DNA of 31,134 nucleotides from a virus: positions 1-31,134 of IMG/VR virus record IMGVR_UViG_3300042345_000296; one strand, given 5' to 3'. Below are positions 1 to 7,290 of this stretch, in pieces (position 1 is the stretch's first letter; each line of letters begins with the position of its first letter). The position numbers were made by a program, and so were the translations under genes. The notes beneath the pieces are model-generated. The model saw only the letters and a list, made by a program, of their open reading frames with translations. It was not told the origin of the DNA and ran no database searches.

Positions 1-441
1 TCAGCACAAACATTACAGATAGTTATGCGTCACACGTATACAGTAGGTAGACGTAATCCATGGAATCAAGCATATGCCGGTTATGGTACATGGACTCATG
101 AACAAGGCGAAAATATAAGTCAGTATTTCGGTAATGGTGGAGGAGATAACACTCCATATATAGGTGTAACTAGTCCTAATACTCCTAGAAGTGTTTGGAA
201 TGTAATGTGTGCTACAAGAAGTACGAGCGAATTCAAATGGTTTATCAATGGTAGTTTAAGTAGCACTACTGCTAATCCATATGGTACATTAGCAAACACA
301 AGTGCTAATATATTGATAGGCAATGGATACGCAGGTTATTGGCAAGGTGATATGTCTATGGTTACTGCATATACTAGAGCCTTAACAGACAGTGAAGTAG
401 CACAGAATTTTAATGCTATTCGCGGGAGATTTGGTATATGA
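1..441 (+). CDS. LamG-like tail fibre/adhesin protein, C-terminal part (5' end outside window)
   Basis: The frame is open from base 1 (no start needed before the first internal ATG at 25), so this is the C-terminal end of a longer protein. The visible 146 residues look like the second half of a LamG/concanavalin-like jelly roll: a strand pattern with FKWFINGSLSS, then ANILIGNG, then the closing VTAYTRALTDSEVAQNFNA and a final GRFGI. This ending is common in phage tail proteins with a LamG domain, which often bind glycans. The stop overlaps the next start as ATGA. It belongs to a row of three adhesin-like genes, probably distal tail fibre components. The exact ligand cannot be told. Confidence 0.75.
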   Translation, partial: SAQTLQIVMRHTYTVGRRNPWNQAYAGYGTWTHEQGENISQYFGNGGGDNTPYIGVTSPNTPRSVWNVMCATRSTSEFKWFINGSLSSTTANPYGTLANTSANILIGNGYAGYWQGDMSMVTAYTRALTDSEVAQNFNAIRGRFGI

Positions 442-1181
442 GTGTCAATCTAGGACCAGACATTATAGAGACAGGCTTGATACTGTCTTATGATGCTATG
501 AACCCACGAAGTTATCCGGGCTCTGGTTCTACATGGTATGATGTTAGTGGATTCGATAATCACGGGTCTATAAGCAATGGTGAATATAGCAATGGTTGGT
601 TACAAAATAGTGGCAACGTAAGTAGTTTCTTTTATATTTCTACAGGTAATAGCAGTTCTTTGAACTCAGCGTTTAGTACAACAACTGGCGGCTGGACTAT
701 TGAAGAATCAGTATTGACTTACTCAACTAATTATCCAGAAGCAGATGCAGGTACAGTTAGCAGCGGTGACGCATACTCGCCAGGTAATACAGGTTTTGAC
801 TGGCAGCATGGATATGGGGTCACACAATTTCAGATGGGTATGAGTAGCAATTCCGGTGGAGCATATGAAGATACCTGCCTATATACTGTACCAAGTCCTT
901 ACAATGCTTTTAATGTTTGGCGACTAAGGACTATGGTGTGGAATAGAGGTGCGAACACATTCGCGTTTTATATCAATGGTGGATTGGTGGGTTCTTCTAG
1001 TACACCTAACACATCAGGCACAAGCGTATATGATGGTGGTGGGGTGAGTTGGGGAACATTGTATGGTTGGAAGTTTTTTGGTAGACGCAGTACAATCAAA
1101 GTTTATAACGTTGCGTTGACCGCTGCACAAGTCAGCACGAATTGGAGTGCATGGCAAGGTAGATATGGGGTAAATGTATGA
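438..1181 (+). CDS. LamG-like tail fibre protein
   Basis: 247 residues. The N-terminus has the phage LamG signature ILSYDAMNPRSYPGSGSTWY followed by DVSG and an asparagine/glycine-rich strand. The C-terminus has FAFYINGGLVGSS and ends KVYNVALTAAQVSTNWSA then GRYGV, matching the closing pattern of the preceding protein. The domain is a concanavalin-like fold known from phage fibres and baseplate-attached adhesins, so a receptor-binding or virion-decorating role is inferred. It is translationally coupled on both sides (ATGA overlaps at 438-441 and 1178-1181). No signal peptide or membrane segment is seen. The two neighbouring LamG proteins probably arose by duplication and divergence. Confidence 0.75.
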   Translation: MSVNLGPDIIETGLILSYDAMNPRSYPGSGSTWYDVSGFDNHGSISNGEYSNGWLQNSGNVSSFFYISTGNSSSLNSAFSTTTGGWTIEESVLTYSTNYPEADAGTVSSGDAYSPGNTGFDWQHGYGVTQFQMGMSSNSGGAYEDTCLYTVPSPYNAFNVWRLRTMVWNRGANTFAFYINGGLVGSSSTPNTSGTSVYDGGGVSWGTLYGWKFFGRRSTIKVYNVALTAAQVSTNWSAWQGRYGVNV

Positions 1182-1930
1182 GTGTTTATGCAGGTCCAGA
1201 TTATAGAAACTATAAAACGGCCAGTGAACTATTGTCCGCCTTTCCACAACTAGCAGGTAGAGACAATTACTATATGTTGTATCCACAAGGCCCTAGCAGT
1301 AACGGCGTATTGACCTGGTGTGATATGACCACTGACGGCGGCGGCTGGATGATGATAGCACGTAGCCATCCTTCTACTATAAATTATGGCAGCACTAACT
1401 GGGGCTGGCGTGGTGGCGCGATAGGTGATGTTAAAGATTTTAGTCAAGCATATCAGTTAGGTTGGTTCACTTATTTTTATAATAATACTACATTCTCAAG
1501 TTTTATATTTGGCAACAGAGGAAACTATTACAACAATACTTGGGGATATTTTATCTACAAAAGATTTGGATTTACATACAATGATTTGATGAATAGTGAC
1601 ACACAACAAGGGGCTTCAGCATCGACACTACAATCTAATACTAGTGTTTATGGTGACTCAGGTTTTCCGGGAATGCAAAGTGCTATAGGATTTGCCACTT
1701 CAGCCACTAGTAGTAACTTTTATTATATGCGTGATTGTTGCGGATTCGCAGGTTACGGAGCCTATCCTACTTCAATGGTCACAACATATTGCGGAGCGAA
1801 TTTCTATTATGCAGGCCCCTGGTGCGGTGGGTCATCTACAGATGGAAGCGGAAATTTCTTGGCAAATAGTTACGTGTCTAATGGATTGACATATGGCGGA
1901 ACTAATCAATATATGATCATGGTGAAATAA
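1178..1930 (+). CDS. Fibrinogen-like domain tail protein
   Basis: 250 residues. Residues about 45-62 (LTWCDMTTDGGGWMMIAR) match the hallmark start of the fibrinogen C-terminal/intelectin-like fold, where a Cys-Asp pair is followed by DGGGW. The rest is rich in Tyr, Asn, Gly and Ser and has more cysteines (DCCGFAG, TYCGANF, GPWCGG) that could form disulfides or metal-binding loops. In animals this fold binds acetylated sugars; in phage it most likely serves as an adhesin, which is inference. It follows two LamG proteins in an overlapping operon and is probably the last fibre component. No reverse transcriptase is in view to suggest hypervariation. Confidence 0.7.
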   Translation: MSVYAGPDYRNYKTASELLSAFPQLAGRDNYYMLYPQGPSSNGVLTWCDMTTDGGGWMMIARSHPSTINYGSTNWGWRGGAIGDVKDFSQAYQLGWFTYFYNNTTFSSFIFGNRGNYYNNTWGYFIYKRFGFTYNDLMNSDTQQGASASTLQSNTSVYGDSGFPGMQSAIGFATSATSSNFYYMRDCCGFAGYGAYPTSMVTTYCGANFYYAGPWCGGSSTDGSGNFLANSYVSNGLTYGGTNQYMIMVK

Positions 1931-1931
1931 T

Positions 1932-2192
1932 ATGCAATATAATCTTTATATAGAAACTACTCAAGGTATGAAGAACGCTATGGTTGATAGTCCCCATGTA
2001 TTCGCTGGTGCGCCTTTTGGTTATGTTCCTTATCGTAAGTCAGGTTCATGCGAACTTGATCAGACAATAATCGATGATTTCTGGCGCTGTGTTGATATAG
2101 TGCTTGAACAAAATGAATTAACAGCAGATGATTTCATACGAGCAGTAAGAGCGTTTGGTAATAGCAATATGTACGGTGAGATAAACAATTGA
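1932..2192 (+). CDS. Hypothetical protein, tail-fibre-associated
   Basis: 86 residues, not recognised. It starts one base after the stop of the fibrinogen-like gene, so it is surely co-transcribed with the fibre genes. The first half (IETTQGMKNAMVDSPHVFA) is strand-like; the second half (residues about 40-80) is acidic and helical. There is no signal peptide, membrane segment or cysteine cluster; one Cys lies at about residue 40 and another at 54. Its position suggests a small fibre assembly factor or chaperone, but that rests on context only. Confidence 0.65.
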   Translation: MQYNLYIETTQGMKNAMVDSPHVFAGAPFGYVPYRKSGSCELDQTIIDDFWRCVDIVLEQNELTADDFIRAVRAFGNSNMYGEINN

Positions 2193-2202
2193 TAAGTACA
2201 AT

Positions 2203-2643
2203 GTGACTAACATTTTCTTGTTCGATTACGAACTTAGACTTAAGACCTGGGCTGAATTAAGGGATACTATAAAAGACTTGGATGTTGCCCAGCAGTGCAT
2301 AGAGATAGATAGATTCTGGCAAAGAGCCCCAATCAGTAATTATTATTTACATACTGATTATATAAAAGACTGGCCTGACCCGTGGCAACTACTAGCAGAT
2401 AACAACTTTTGTTATTACGCTAGAGCATTGGGTATGATTTATACCTTTTTACTCACGGGCACCAAAAATCTTGAACTTGTCCTAGCAAAAGACGATAATA
2501 GCAATGAAGTGGTATTAGTCCTTGTCGATGACGCAAAATATGTGTTGAATTACTGGCCCGAGACAGTAGTAAATAATCACATCAGCGATTTTACGATAAT
2601 TAAGACATTCGATATATCACCACTGACTGCTAAGATAGGTTAA
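2203..2643 (+). CDS. Hypothetical protein
   Basis: 146 residues, not recognised. A GTG at 2203 gives the start used here. No ATG exists, and an in-frame ATT at 2188-2190 that overlaps the previous stop would add five residues. Visible pattern: WPDPWQLL near residue 65, then NNFCYYARALGMIYTFLL, then a strand-rich acidic tail (NEVVLVLVDDAKYVLNYWPE). A single Cys at the start of a helix after a W-P rich loop is reminiscent of papain-like or transglutaminase-like folds, but a full catalytic set is not evident, so no function is claimed. It lies between the fibre genes and nrdA, ending 2 bases before nrdA. Confidence 0.65.
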   Translation: MTNIFLFDYELRLKTWAELRDTIKDLDVAQQCIEIDRFWQRAPISNYYLHTDYIKDWPDPWQLLADNNFCYYARALGMIYTFLLTGTKNLELVLAKDDNSNEVVLVLVDDAKYVLNYWPETVVNNHISDFTIIKTFDISPLTAKIG

Positions 2644-2645
2644 CA

Positions 2646-4958
2646 ATGAAAATAAATGTAATAAAAAGGTCTGGAAAGACAGAACCACTCGCCGTTGAAA
2701 AATGGCAACAACAAGTAGCAAAAGTATGTAATGGAATAGCAGACATCTCTCAGTCCATGATTGAGATCAAAGCACAGCCCCACTTTTATGACGGTATAAC
2801 CACAAGAACTATTGATGAGATCACTCTACGCGCCATAGTAGACCTTATCGATATCGAACATAATCCAGATGTAGGACATACTAATTATCAATATGTTGCT
2901 GGTAAGCAACGTCTTAGCATGTTACGTAAAGATGTCTATGGGCAGTATAATCCTCCACACTTGTTTCAGATAGTAAAAAAGAACATAGAGTCCGGACTCT
3001 ATACCAGCGAATTACTTGATTGGTATAGTGAAGATGATTGGAATAAGATGGAAGAATTCATCGATCATGAGAAAGATGAACAATACAGTTATGCCGCTAT
3101 TGAACAATTGATTGAGAAATATCTTGTACGCAACCGTGCTACAAAAGAGATTTATGAGACTCCCCAAGTTCGCTATATGGTCGCTGCCGCGACTGTGATG
3201 CACAAAGAAGATAAGAGTCAAAGACTAAAATATGTAAAGGAATACTATAATGCTTCTAGTGATGGTTTGTTCACTCTTGCTACTCCTGTACTCGCTGGCC
3301 TCGGAACACCGACCAAACAGTTTAGTTCTTGCGTTCTTATCCGTAGTGATGATGACCTTGACAGCATTTTTGCATCAGGTGAGATGATGGCTAAGTATGC
3401 TAGCAAACGCGCTGGCATTGGCCTTGAGATAGGTAGATTGCGCCCATTAGGTAGTCCTATACGCGGTGGCGAAGTTATGCACACGGGAATGATACCTTTC
3501 TTGAAGAAGTGGTTCGGAGATTTACGCAGTTGTTCACAAGGAGGTATTAGAAATGCAAGTGCTACAGTATTTTATCCCATTTGGCATTATCAGTTTGATG
3601 ATCTTATTGTTCTTAAGAACAATCAAGGAACCGAAGAAACCCGAGTCCGTCATATGGATTATGGGGTTGTGCTTAGTAGTTTCTTCTGGAGACGATTCAA
3701 AAACAGAGAAAACATAACATTTTTTGACCCCAACGAAGTTCCAGACTTATACGAAGCATTCTATTCAGATTGCGCGAAGTTTGAAGAACTTTACGTCAAA
3801 TATGAGAAACGTAAAGATTTACGCAAGAAAACCATGAATGCTGAAGATGTGTTCAAGGGTGGCATATTAAAAGAAAGAACTGACACGGGACGTATCTATT
3901 TGGTATTCATAGATAATGTCATGAACCAAGGGCCGTTCGACCCGGAATACCATACAATTTATCAAAGTAACCTTTGCTGTGAAATTCTGCTTCCTACTAA
4001 ATCTTTTAAGCGTCTTGACGATCATAACGGTCGAATTGCACTTTGCACTCTGGGGTCCATTAACTGGGGCGCATTCAGAAACCCTGAAGATATGCGTAGA
4101 GCTTGCCGCGTTCTACAGCGTAGCCTATGCAACATACTGGACTACCAAGATTTCTTAAGCATACAAAGTAAACTAAGCAATGATGAGATTCAACCATTAG
4201 GCATTGGTGTAACTAATCTAGCATACTGGCATGCCAAACGCGGAATGCGATATGGTGAGAAAGATAGTTTGCAAGAAGTTAAGACTTGGATGGAACATCA
4301 GGCATTTTATCTCACAGAAGCAACAGTTGAACTTGCTAAAGAGCGCGGCAAGTGTGTAGATAGTGACAAGACACGTTATGGTCAAGGTAAGTTTCCATGG
4401 GAGTTACGTGCTAAAGGCGTGAATGAACTTGCTAATTTCACCCCTGAACTCGACTGGGAATCGTTGAGAAAGGAAATGAAACAACATGGGGTACGAAACG
4501 CAACACTTATGGCCATTGCTCCTGTTGAGTCTAGTTCTGTGGTTATTAATAGTACTAATGGTATTGAGATGCCTATGTCACTTATCTCAGTTAAGGAGAG
4601 CAAGGCTGGATCTTTTACACAAGTTGTACCCGAATATCAAAAGTTAAAAAATAAATATGAGTTGATGTGGGAACAGAAAGATTGTTTAGGTTATATCAAG
4701 ACCTCAGCAGTATTGGCAGCATACGTAGATCAAAGTATATCAACAAACACATTCTACAATCCCGCACATTTTACAGATCGCAAAGTTCCTACTACGTTGA
4801 TAGCAAAGAATTTAATGCTGGCTCATCAATATGGATTGAAGACTTTCTATTACAGCCTCATCAATAAGGCTGGGTCTAGAGTTGTAGAAGAAAGCCATGA
4901 AGTTGTTAAACAAGAAGTATTTGAAGAAGATGGCGATTGCGAGTCTTGCAAACTTTAA
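2646..4958 (+). CDS. nrdA: Ribonucleoside-diphosphate reductase class Ia, alpha subunit
   Basis: 770 residues, normal length for NrdA. It reduces NDPs to dNDPs in the cytoplasm together with NrdB, supplying dNTPs for phage replication. An ATP-cone lies at residues 1-90 (INVIKRSGKTEPLAVEKW), the allosteric activity domain. Active-site residues: Cys229 in FSSCVLI, the thiyl-radical site Asn442-Leu-Cys444 and Glu446 in SNLCCEILLPT, and the C-terminal redox pair Cys765/Cys768 (CESCKL) that is re-reduced by glutaredoxin. The Tyr-Tyr radical relay is present in TFYYSLINKAG. Next come iscU, nrdB and grx, all on the same strand with short gaps. The residue after the radical Cys is a second Cys (E. 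coli has Leu). Confidence 0.97.
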   Translation: MKINVIKRSGKTEPLAVEKWQQQVAKVCNGIADISQSMIEIKAQPHFYDGITTRTIDEITLRAIVDLIDIEHNPDVGHTNYQYVAGKQRLSMLRKDVYGQYNPPHLFQIVKKNIESGLYTSELLDWYSEDDWNKMEEFIDHEKDEQYSYAAIEQLIEKYLVRNRATKEIYETPQVRYMVAAATVMHKEDKSQRLKYVKEYYNASSDGLFTLATPVLAGLGTPTKQFSSCVLIRSDDDLDSIFASGEMMAKYASKRAGIGLEIGRLRPLGSPIRGGEVMHTGMIPFLKKWFGDLRSCSQGGIRNASATVFYPIWHYQFDDLIVLKNNQGTEETRVRHMDYGVVLSSFFWRRFKNRENITFFDPNEVPDLYEAFYSDCAKFEELYVKYEKRKDLRKKTMNAEDVFKGGILKERTDTGRIYLVFIDNVMNQGPFDPEYHTIYQSNLCCEILLPTKSFKRLDDHNGRIALCTLGSINWGAFRNPEDMRRACRVLQRSLCNILDYQDFLSIQSKLSNDEIQPLGIGVTNLAYWHAKRGMRYGEKDSLQEVKTWMEHQAFYLTEATVELAKERGKCVDSDKTRYGQGKFPWELRAKGVNELANFTPELDWESLRKEMKQHGVRNATLMAIAPVESSSVVINSTNGIEMPMSLISVKESKAGSFTQVVPEYQKLKNKYELMWEQKDCLGYIKTSAVLAAYVDQSISTNTFYNPAHFTDRKVPTTLIAKNLMLAHQYGLKTFYYSLINKAGSRVVEESHEVVKQEVFEEDGDCESCKL

Positions 4959-4972
4959 GAAAGGATGATATA

Positions 4973-5353
4973 ATGGCTTATAGTTCACAAGTAGTAGATC
5001 ATTATGAAAACCCAAGAAATGTGGGTAGTTTTGATAAATCCGATACTGGTGTTGGTACTGGTATGGTTGGCGCACCTGCTTGCGGTGACGTTATGAAATT
5101 ACAGATAAAGGTTGACAATGATACAGGTATTATTACAGACGCTAAATTTAAAACGTACGGCTGCGGCTCGGCAATCGCGAGTTCCAGTCTTGTTACAGAG
5201 TGGGTCAAAGGAAAAACCCTTGACGAAGCCGGAGAAATTAAAAATAGCCAAATTGCTGAGGAGTTAGCATTGCCTCCAGTCAAGATACATTGTAGCATTT
5301 TAGCCGAAGATGCTATCAAGGCAGCGATAGAAGATTACAAAAAGAAACACTAA
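4973..5353 (+). CDS. iscU: Iron-sulfur cluster assembly scaffold IscU
   Basis: 126 residues, full length for IscU (about 128). IscU is the scaffold on which cysteine desulfurase IscS builds a 2Fe-2S cluster before HscA/HscB-assisted transfer. All functional residues are visible: Cys37 (GAPACGDVMKLQI) with Asp39, Cys64 (YGCGSAIASSS), and His106-Cys107 (KIHCSILAEDAIKAAIEDY). The HscA-binding LPPVK motif is at residues 100-104. The start at 4973 is chosen because AAAGGA lies just upstream and the N-terminus AYSSQVVDHYENPRNVG matches the family; an upstream GTG frame extension overlaps nrdA. The protein looks strongly bacterial, so fairly recent capture from a proteobacterial host is likely. It sits between nrdA and nrdB, an unusual place. 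Confidence 0.95.
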   Translation: MAYSSQVVDHYENPRNVGSFDKSDTGVGTGMVGAPACGDVMKLQIKVDNDTGIITDAKFKTYGCGSAIASSSLVTEWVKGKTLDEAGEIKNSQIAEELALPPVKIHCSILAEDAIKAAIEDYKKKH

Positions 5354-5354
5354 T

Positions 5355-6455
5355 ATGAGCAAAGAACAATATAATTTAAAAACAAAAACAGATTATTCTA
5401 GTCGTAAAATGTTCTTGGACAAAGAGGGTCCAGTAACAATTCAACGTTTTGAAGAAGTCAAGTATCCCAAATTACAAAAACTAGAACAGACGGCTCGTGG
5501 TTTCTTTTGGGTACCCGAAGAAGTTAGTTTGACAAAAGATGCCAACGATTTCAAAGATGCAACAGATGCCGTCAAACATATCTTCACAAGCAATCTATTA
5601 CGCCAGACAGCACTTGACAGTTTACAAGGACGTGGGCCCAGTCAGATATTCACTCCGGTCGTCAGCCTACCTGAGTTAGAAGCATTGATGTTCAATTGGA
5701 GTTTCTTTGAGACAAACATCCATAGCCGCAGTTACAGTCACATCATTCGTAACATCTATAATGTGCCCAAGGATGTGTTCAACACAATCCACGACACTAA
5801 AGAAATTGTAGACATGGCATCAAGTGTAGGCGACTACTATGAAAAATTACACCAATTAAATTGCTTCAAAGAAACAGGCACAGAAGTTGCCGAGAGTCAT
5901 CACATCAAGGCTATATGGCTAGCACTCAACGCAAGTTATGCATTAGAAGCATTTAGATTCATGGTTAGTTTTGCTACAAGTTTAGCAATGGTTGAGAATA
6001 AAATCTTTATCGGTAACGGGAATATCATCAGTCTCATCTTACAAGATGAGATCATGCATAAAGATTGGACTGCATATATGATCAATCAAGTGGTTAAAGA
6101 AGATAATAGATTCGCAAGAGCAAAGCAAGAGTGCGAACAAGAAGTATATACATTGTATATGGATGTCATTCGCGAAGAGAAAGAATGGGCAGACTACTTG
6201 TTCAAGAAAGGCAGCGTTATCGGTCTTAACGCTAACATATTGAAGGACTTTGTTGACTACACAGCCAACACAGCACTTAAAGAAGTCGGTATCAAATATC
6301 AAAGCCCTGCACCTAAAAACACGCCGATACCCTGGTTCAATAAACATAGCGAGACCAGTAAAAAGCAGACGGCATTACAGGAAAATGAGAGTACGAATTA
6401 CGTGATTGGGGTCATGAGCGACCAATTAAATTACGACGACCTACCTTCCCTGTAA
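5355..6455 (+). CDS. nrdB: Ribonucleoside-diphosphate reductase class Ia, beta subunit
   Basis: 366 residues. NrdB holds the diiron-tyrosyl radical that starts catalysis in NrdA. Metal ligands by comparison with E. coli R2: Asp88 (ALDSLQG), Glu119 and His123 (FFETNIHSRSYSHI), Glu198 (LEAFRF), Glu232 and His235 (QDEIMHKDW). The radical tyrosine is Tyr127. Oddity: Glu119 and His123 are four residues apart, whereas E. coli R2 has E115-T-I-H118, three apart; the reading frame is clean, so this is a real one-residue insertion. The C-terminus (MSDQLNYDDLPSL) is the acidic tail that docks on NrdA. It starts two bases after the iscU stop and is followed by glutaredoxin. Confidence 0.96.
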   Translation: MSKEQYNLKTKTDYSSRKMFLDKEGPVTIQRFEEVKYPKLQKLEQTARGFFWVPEEVSLTKDANDFKDATDAVKHIFTSNLLRQTALDSLQGRGPSQIFTPVVSLPELEALMFNWSFFETNIHSRSYSHIIRNIYNVPKDVFNTIHDTKEIVDMASSVGDYYEKLHQLNCFKETGTEVAESHHIKAIWLALNASYALEAFRFMVSFATSLAMVENKIFIGNGNIISLILQDEIMHKDWTAYMINQVVKEDNRFARAKQECEQEVYTLYMDVIREEKEWADYLFKKGSVIGLNANILKDFVDYTANTALKEVGIKYQSPAPKNTPIPWFNKHSETSKKQTALQENESTNYVIGVMSDQLNYDDLPSL

Positions 6456-6479
6456 TATATAATACACAAGGAGAAAAAT

Positions 6480-6704
6480 ATGAAGGCTGTAATTTGGAGT
6501 AAGGATTACTGCGGTTTTTGTGACCGCGCAAAAAGATTGCTAGAACAAAAGGGCATCACTTACGAAGAACGTAAGATTGGTAGCGGATATACTAAAGAAC
6601 AGTTATTAGAAGCAGTTCCCTCAGCAAGAACAGTTCCGCAGATATTCATAGACGATGAATATGTCGGTGGTTTCACTGAACTACAACAGAAATTTGGAGC
6701 ATAA
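6480..6704 (+). CDS. grx: Glutaredoxin
   Basis: 74 residues, a compact phage-type glutaredoxin. The active site is Cys11-Gly-Phe-Cys14 (SKDYCGFCDRAKRLL) and the cis-proline loop is TVPQIF near residue 53, followed by the GSH-binding GGFTEL. It would use glutathione to reduce the C-terminal cysteine pair of NrdA, which fits its place at the end of the nrd block. A good AAGGAG ribosome-binding site lies before the ATG. CGFC differs from the usual CPYC, so redox potential may differ. It might also serve as reductant for the phage AhpC. The next gene begins two bases after its stop. Confidence 0.95.
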   Translation: MKAVIWSKDYCGFCDRAKRLLEQKGITYEERKIGSGYTKEQLLEAVPSARTVPQIFIDDEYVGGFTELQQKFGA

Positions 6705-6705
6705 T

Positions 6706-7005
6706 ATGGATATCAACAAAAACGAAACATACACATTTAAGTTAAACAGCGGTGAAGAATTAGTCGCTAAAGTGATAGAGGTTAAAGATAATTACGTCAT
6801 AGTGTCTAGCCCGGTTTCAGTAGCCCCGGGTCCTCAAGGAATGGGGTTGATGCCCAGTTTGTTCACTAACGACCAGCGTGGAAATGTCAGACTAAATACT
6901 AATAGCATTGCTCTAGTTGCGGATACAGAAGAGGCAGTCAAGATGAAGTACATCGAAGCGACTACCGGAATCAGTGTCCCTTCTAAGAAAATGATATTAG
7001 GATGA
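6706..7005 (+). CDS. Small Sm-like phage protein (hypothetical)
   Basis: 99 residues. The start at 6706 directly follows the glutaredoxin stop; a longer frame from 6655 lies inside grx and is rejected. The first 45 residues (YTFKLNSGEELVAKVIEV then NYVIVSSPVSVAPG) show the strand-glycine-strand pattern of Sm/LSm-like barrels (turn GEE, then KVIEVKDNYVIV). The middle has a flexible Gly/Pro/Met-rich loop (APGPQGMGLMPSLF) and the rest is strand-rich. RNA binding or a structural role would be guesses. It lies between grx and the PAAR gene, so it could belong to either module. Related short proteins occur in marine T4-like phages as far as I recall. Confidence 0.7.
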   Translation: MDINKNETYTFKLNSGEELVAKVIEVKDNYVIVSSPVSVAPGPQGMGLMPSLFTNDQRGNVRLNTNSIALVADTEEAVKMKYIEATTGISVPSKKMILG

Positions 7006-7008
7006 TAC

Positions 7009-7287
7009 ATGCCACAATTAAGTCGCAAGGGTGATAAAAATACTACAGGAGGAAAGATTGTACGCGGAGCCGAGACGGTATTCTGTAACAATATTGCTGT
7101 AGGTCTACATAAGAGCGACATCACCCCGCACGATCCAAAAAAGAATAAGAAGCCGCACCAAGCGGCTAAAACCACTGACGGTAGTCCTACAGTATTCGCA
7201 GAACACTCTCCTGTGCTTAGAGTTGGCAGCGGAAACGACTGCGGACATAAGATAGTTCAGGGTAGCGATAACGTGTATGTCGAGTAA
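7009..7287 (+). CDS. PAAR-repeat spike-tip protein
   Basis: 92 residues. Two PAAR-like repeats are visible: KIVRGAETVFCNNIAVGLHK with a nearby TPHD, and GSPTVFAEHSPVLRVGSGND with a following CGH then GSDNVYVE. PAAR proteins fold into a small cone with a metal bound at the apex by His and Cys residues, and cap the baseplate spike in myoviruses (T4 gp5.4) and type VI secretion systems. The fit in length and motif is good. The following two large genes are probably baseplate or tail structural proteins, in keeping with this role. It starts 3 bases after the preceding stop and ends 3 bases before the next ATG. Confidence 0.88.
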   Translation: MPQLSRKGDKNTTGGKIVRGAETVFCNNIAVGLHKSDITPHDPKKNKKPHQAAKTTDGSPTVFAEHSPVLRVGSGNDCGHKIVQGSDNVYVE

Positions 7288-7290
7288 GTC

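Noticed and set aside
1178-1930. Diversity-generating retroelement target in the fibrinogen-like tail protein
   Set aside because: No reverse transcriptase, template repeat or accessory gene is in the window, and no near-identical repeat of the C-terminal end was seen.
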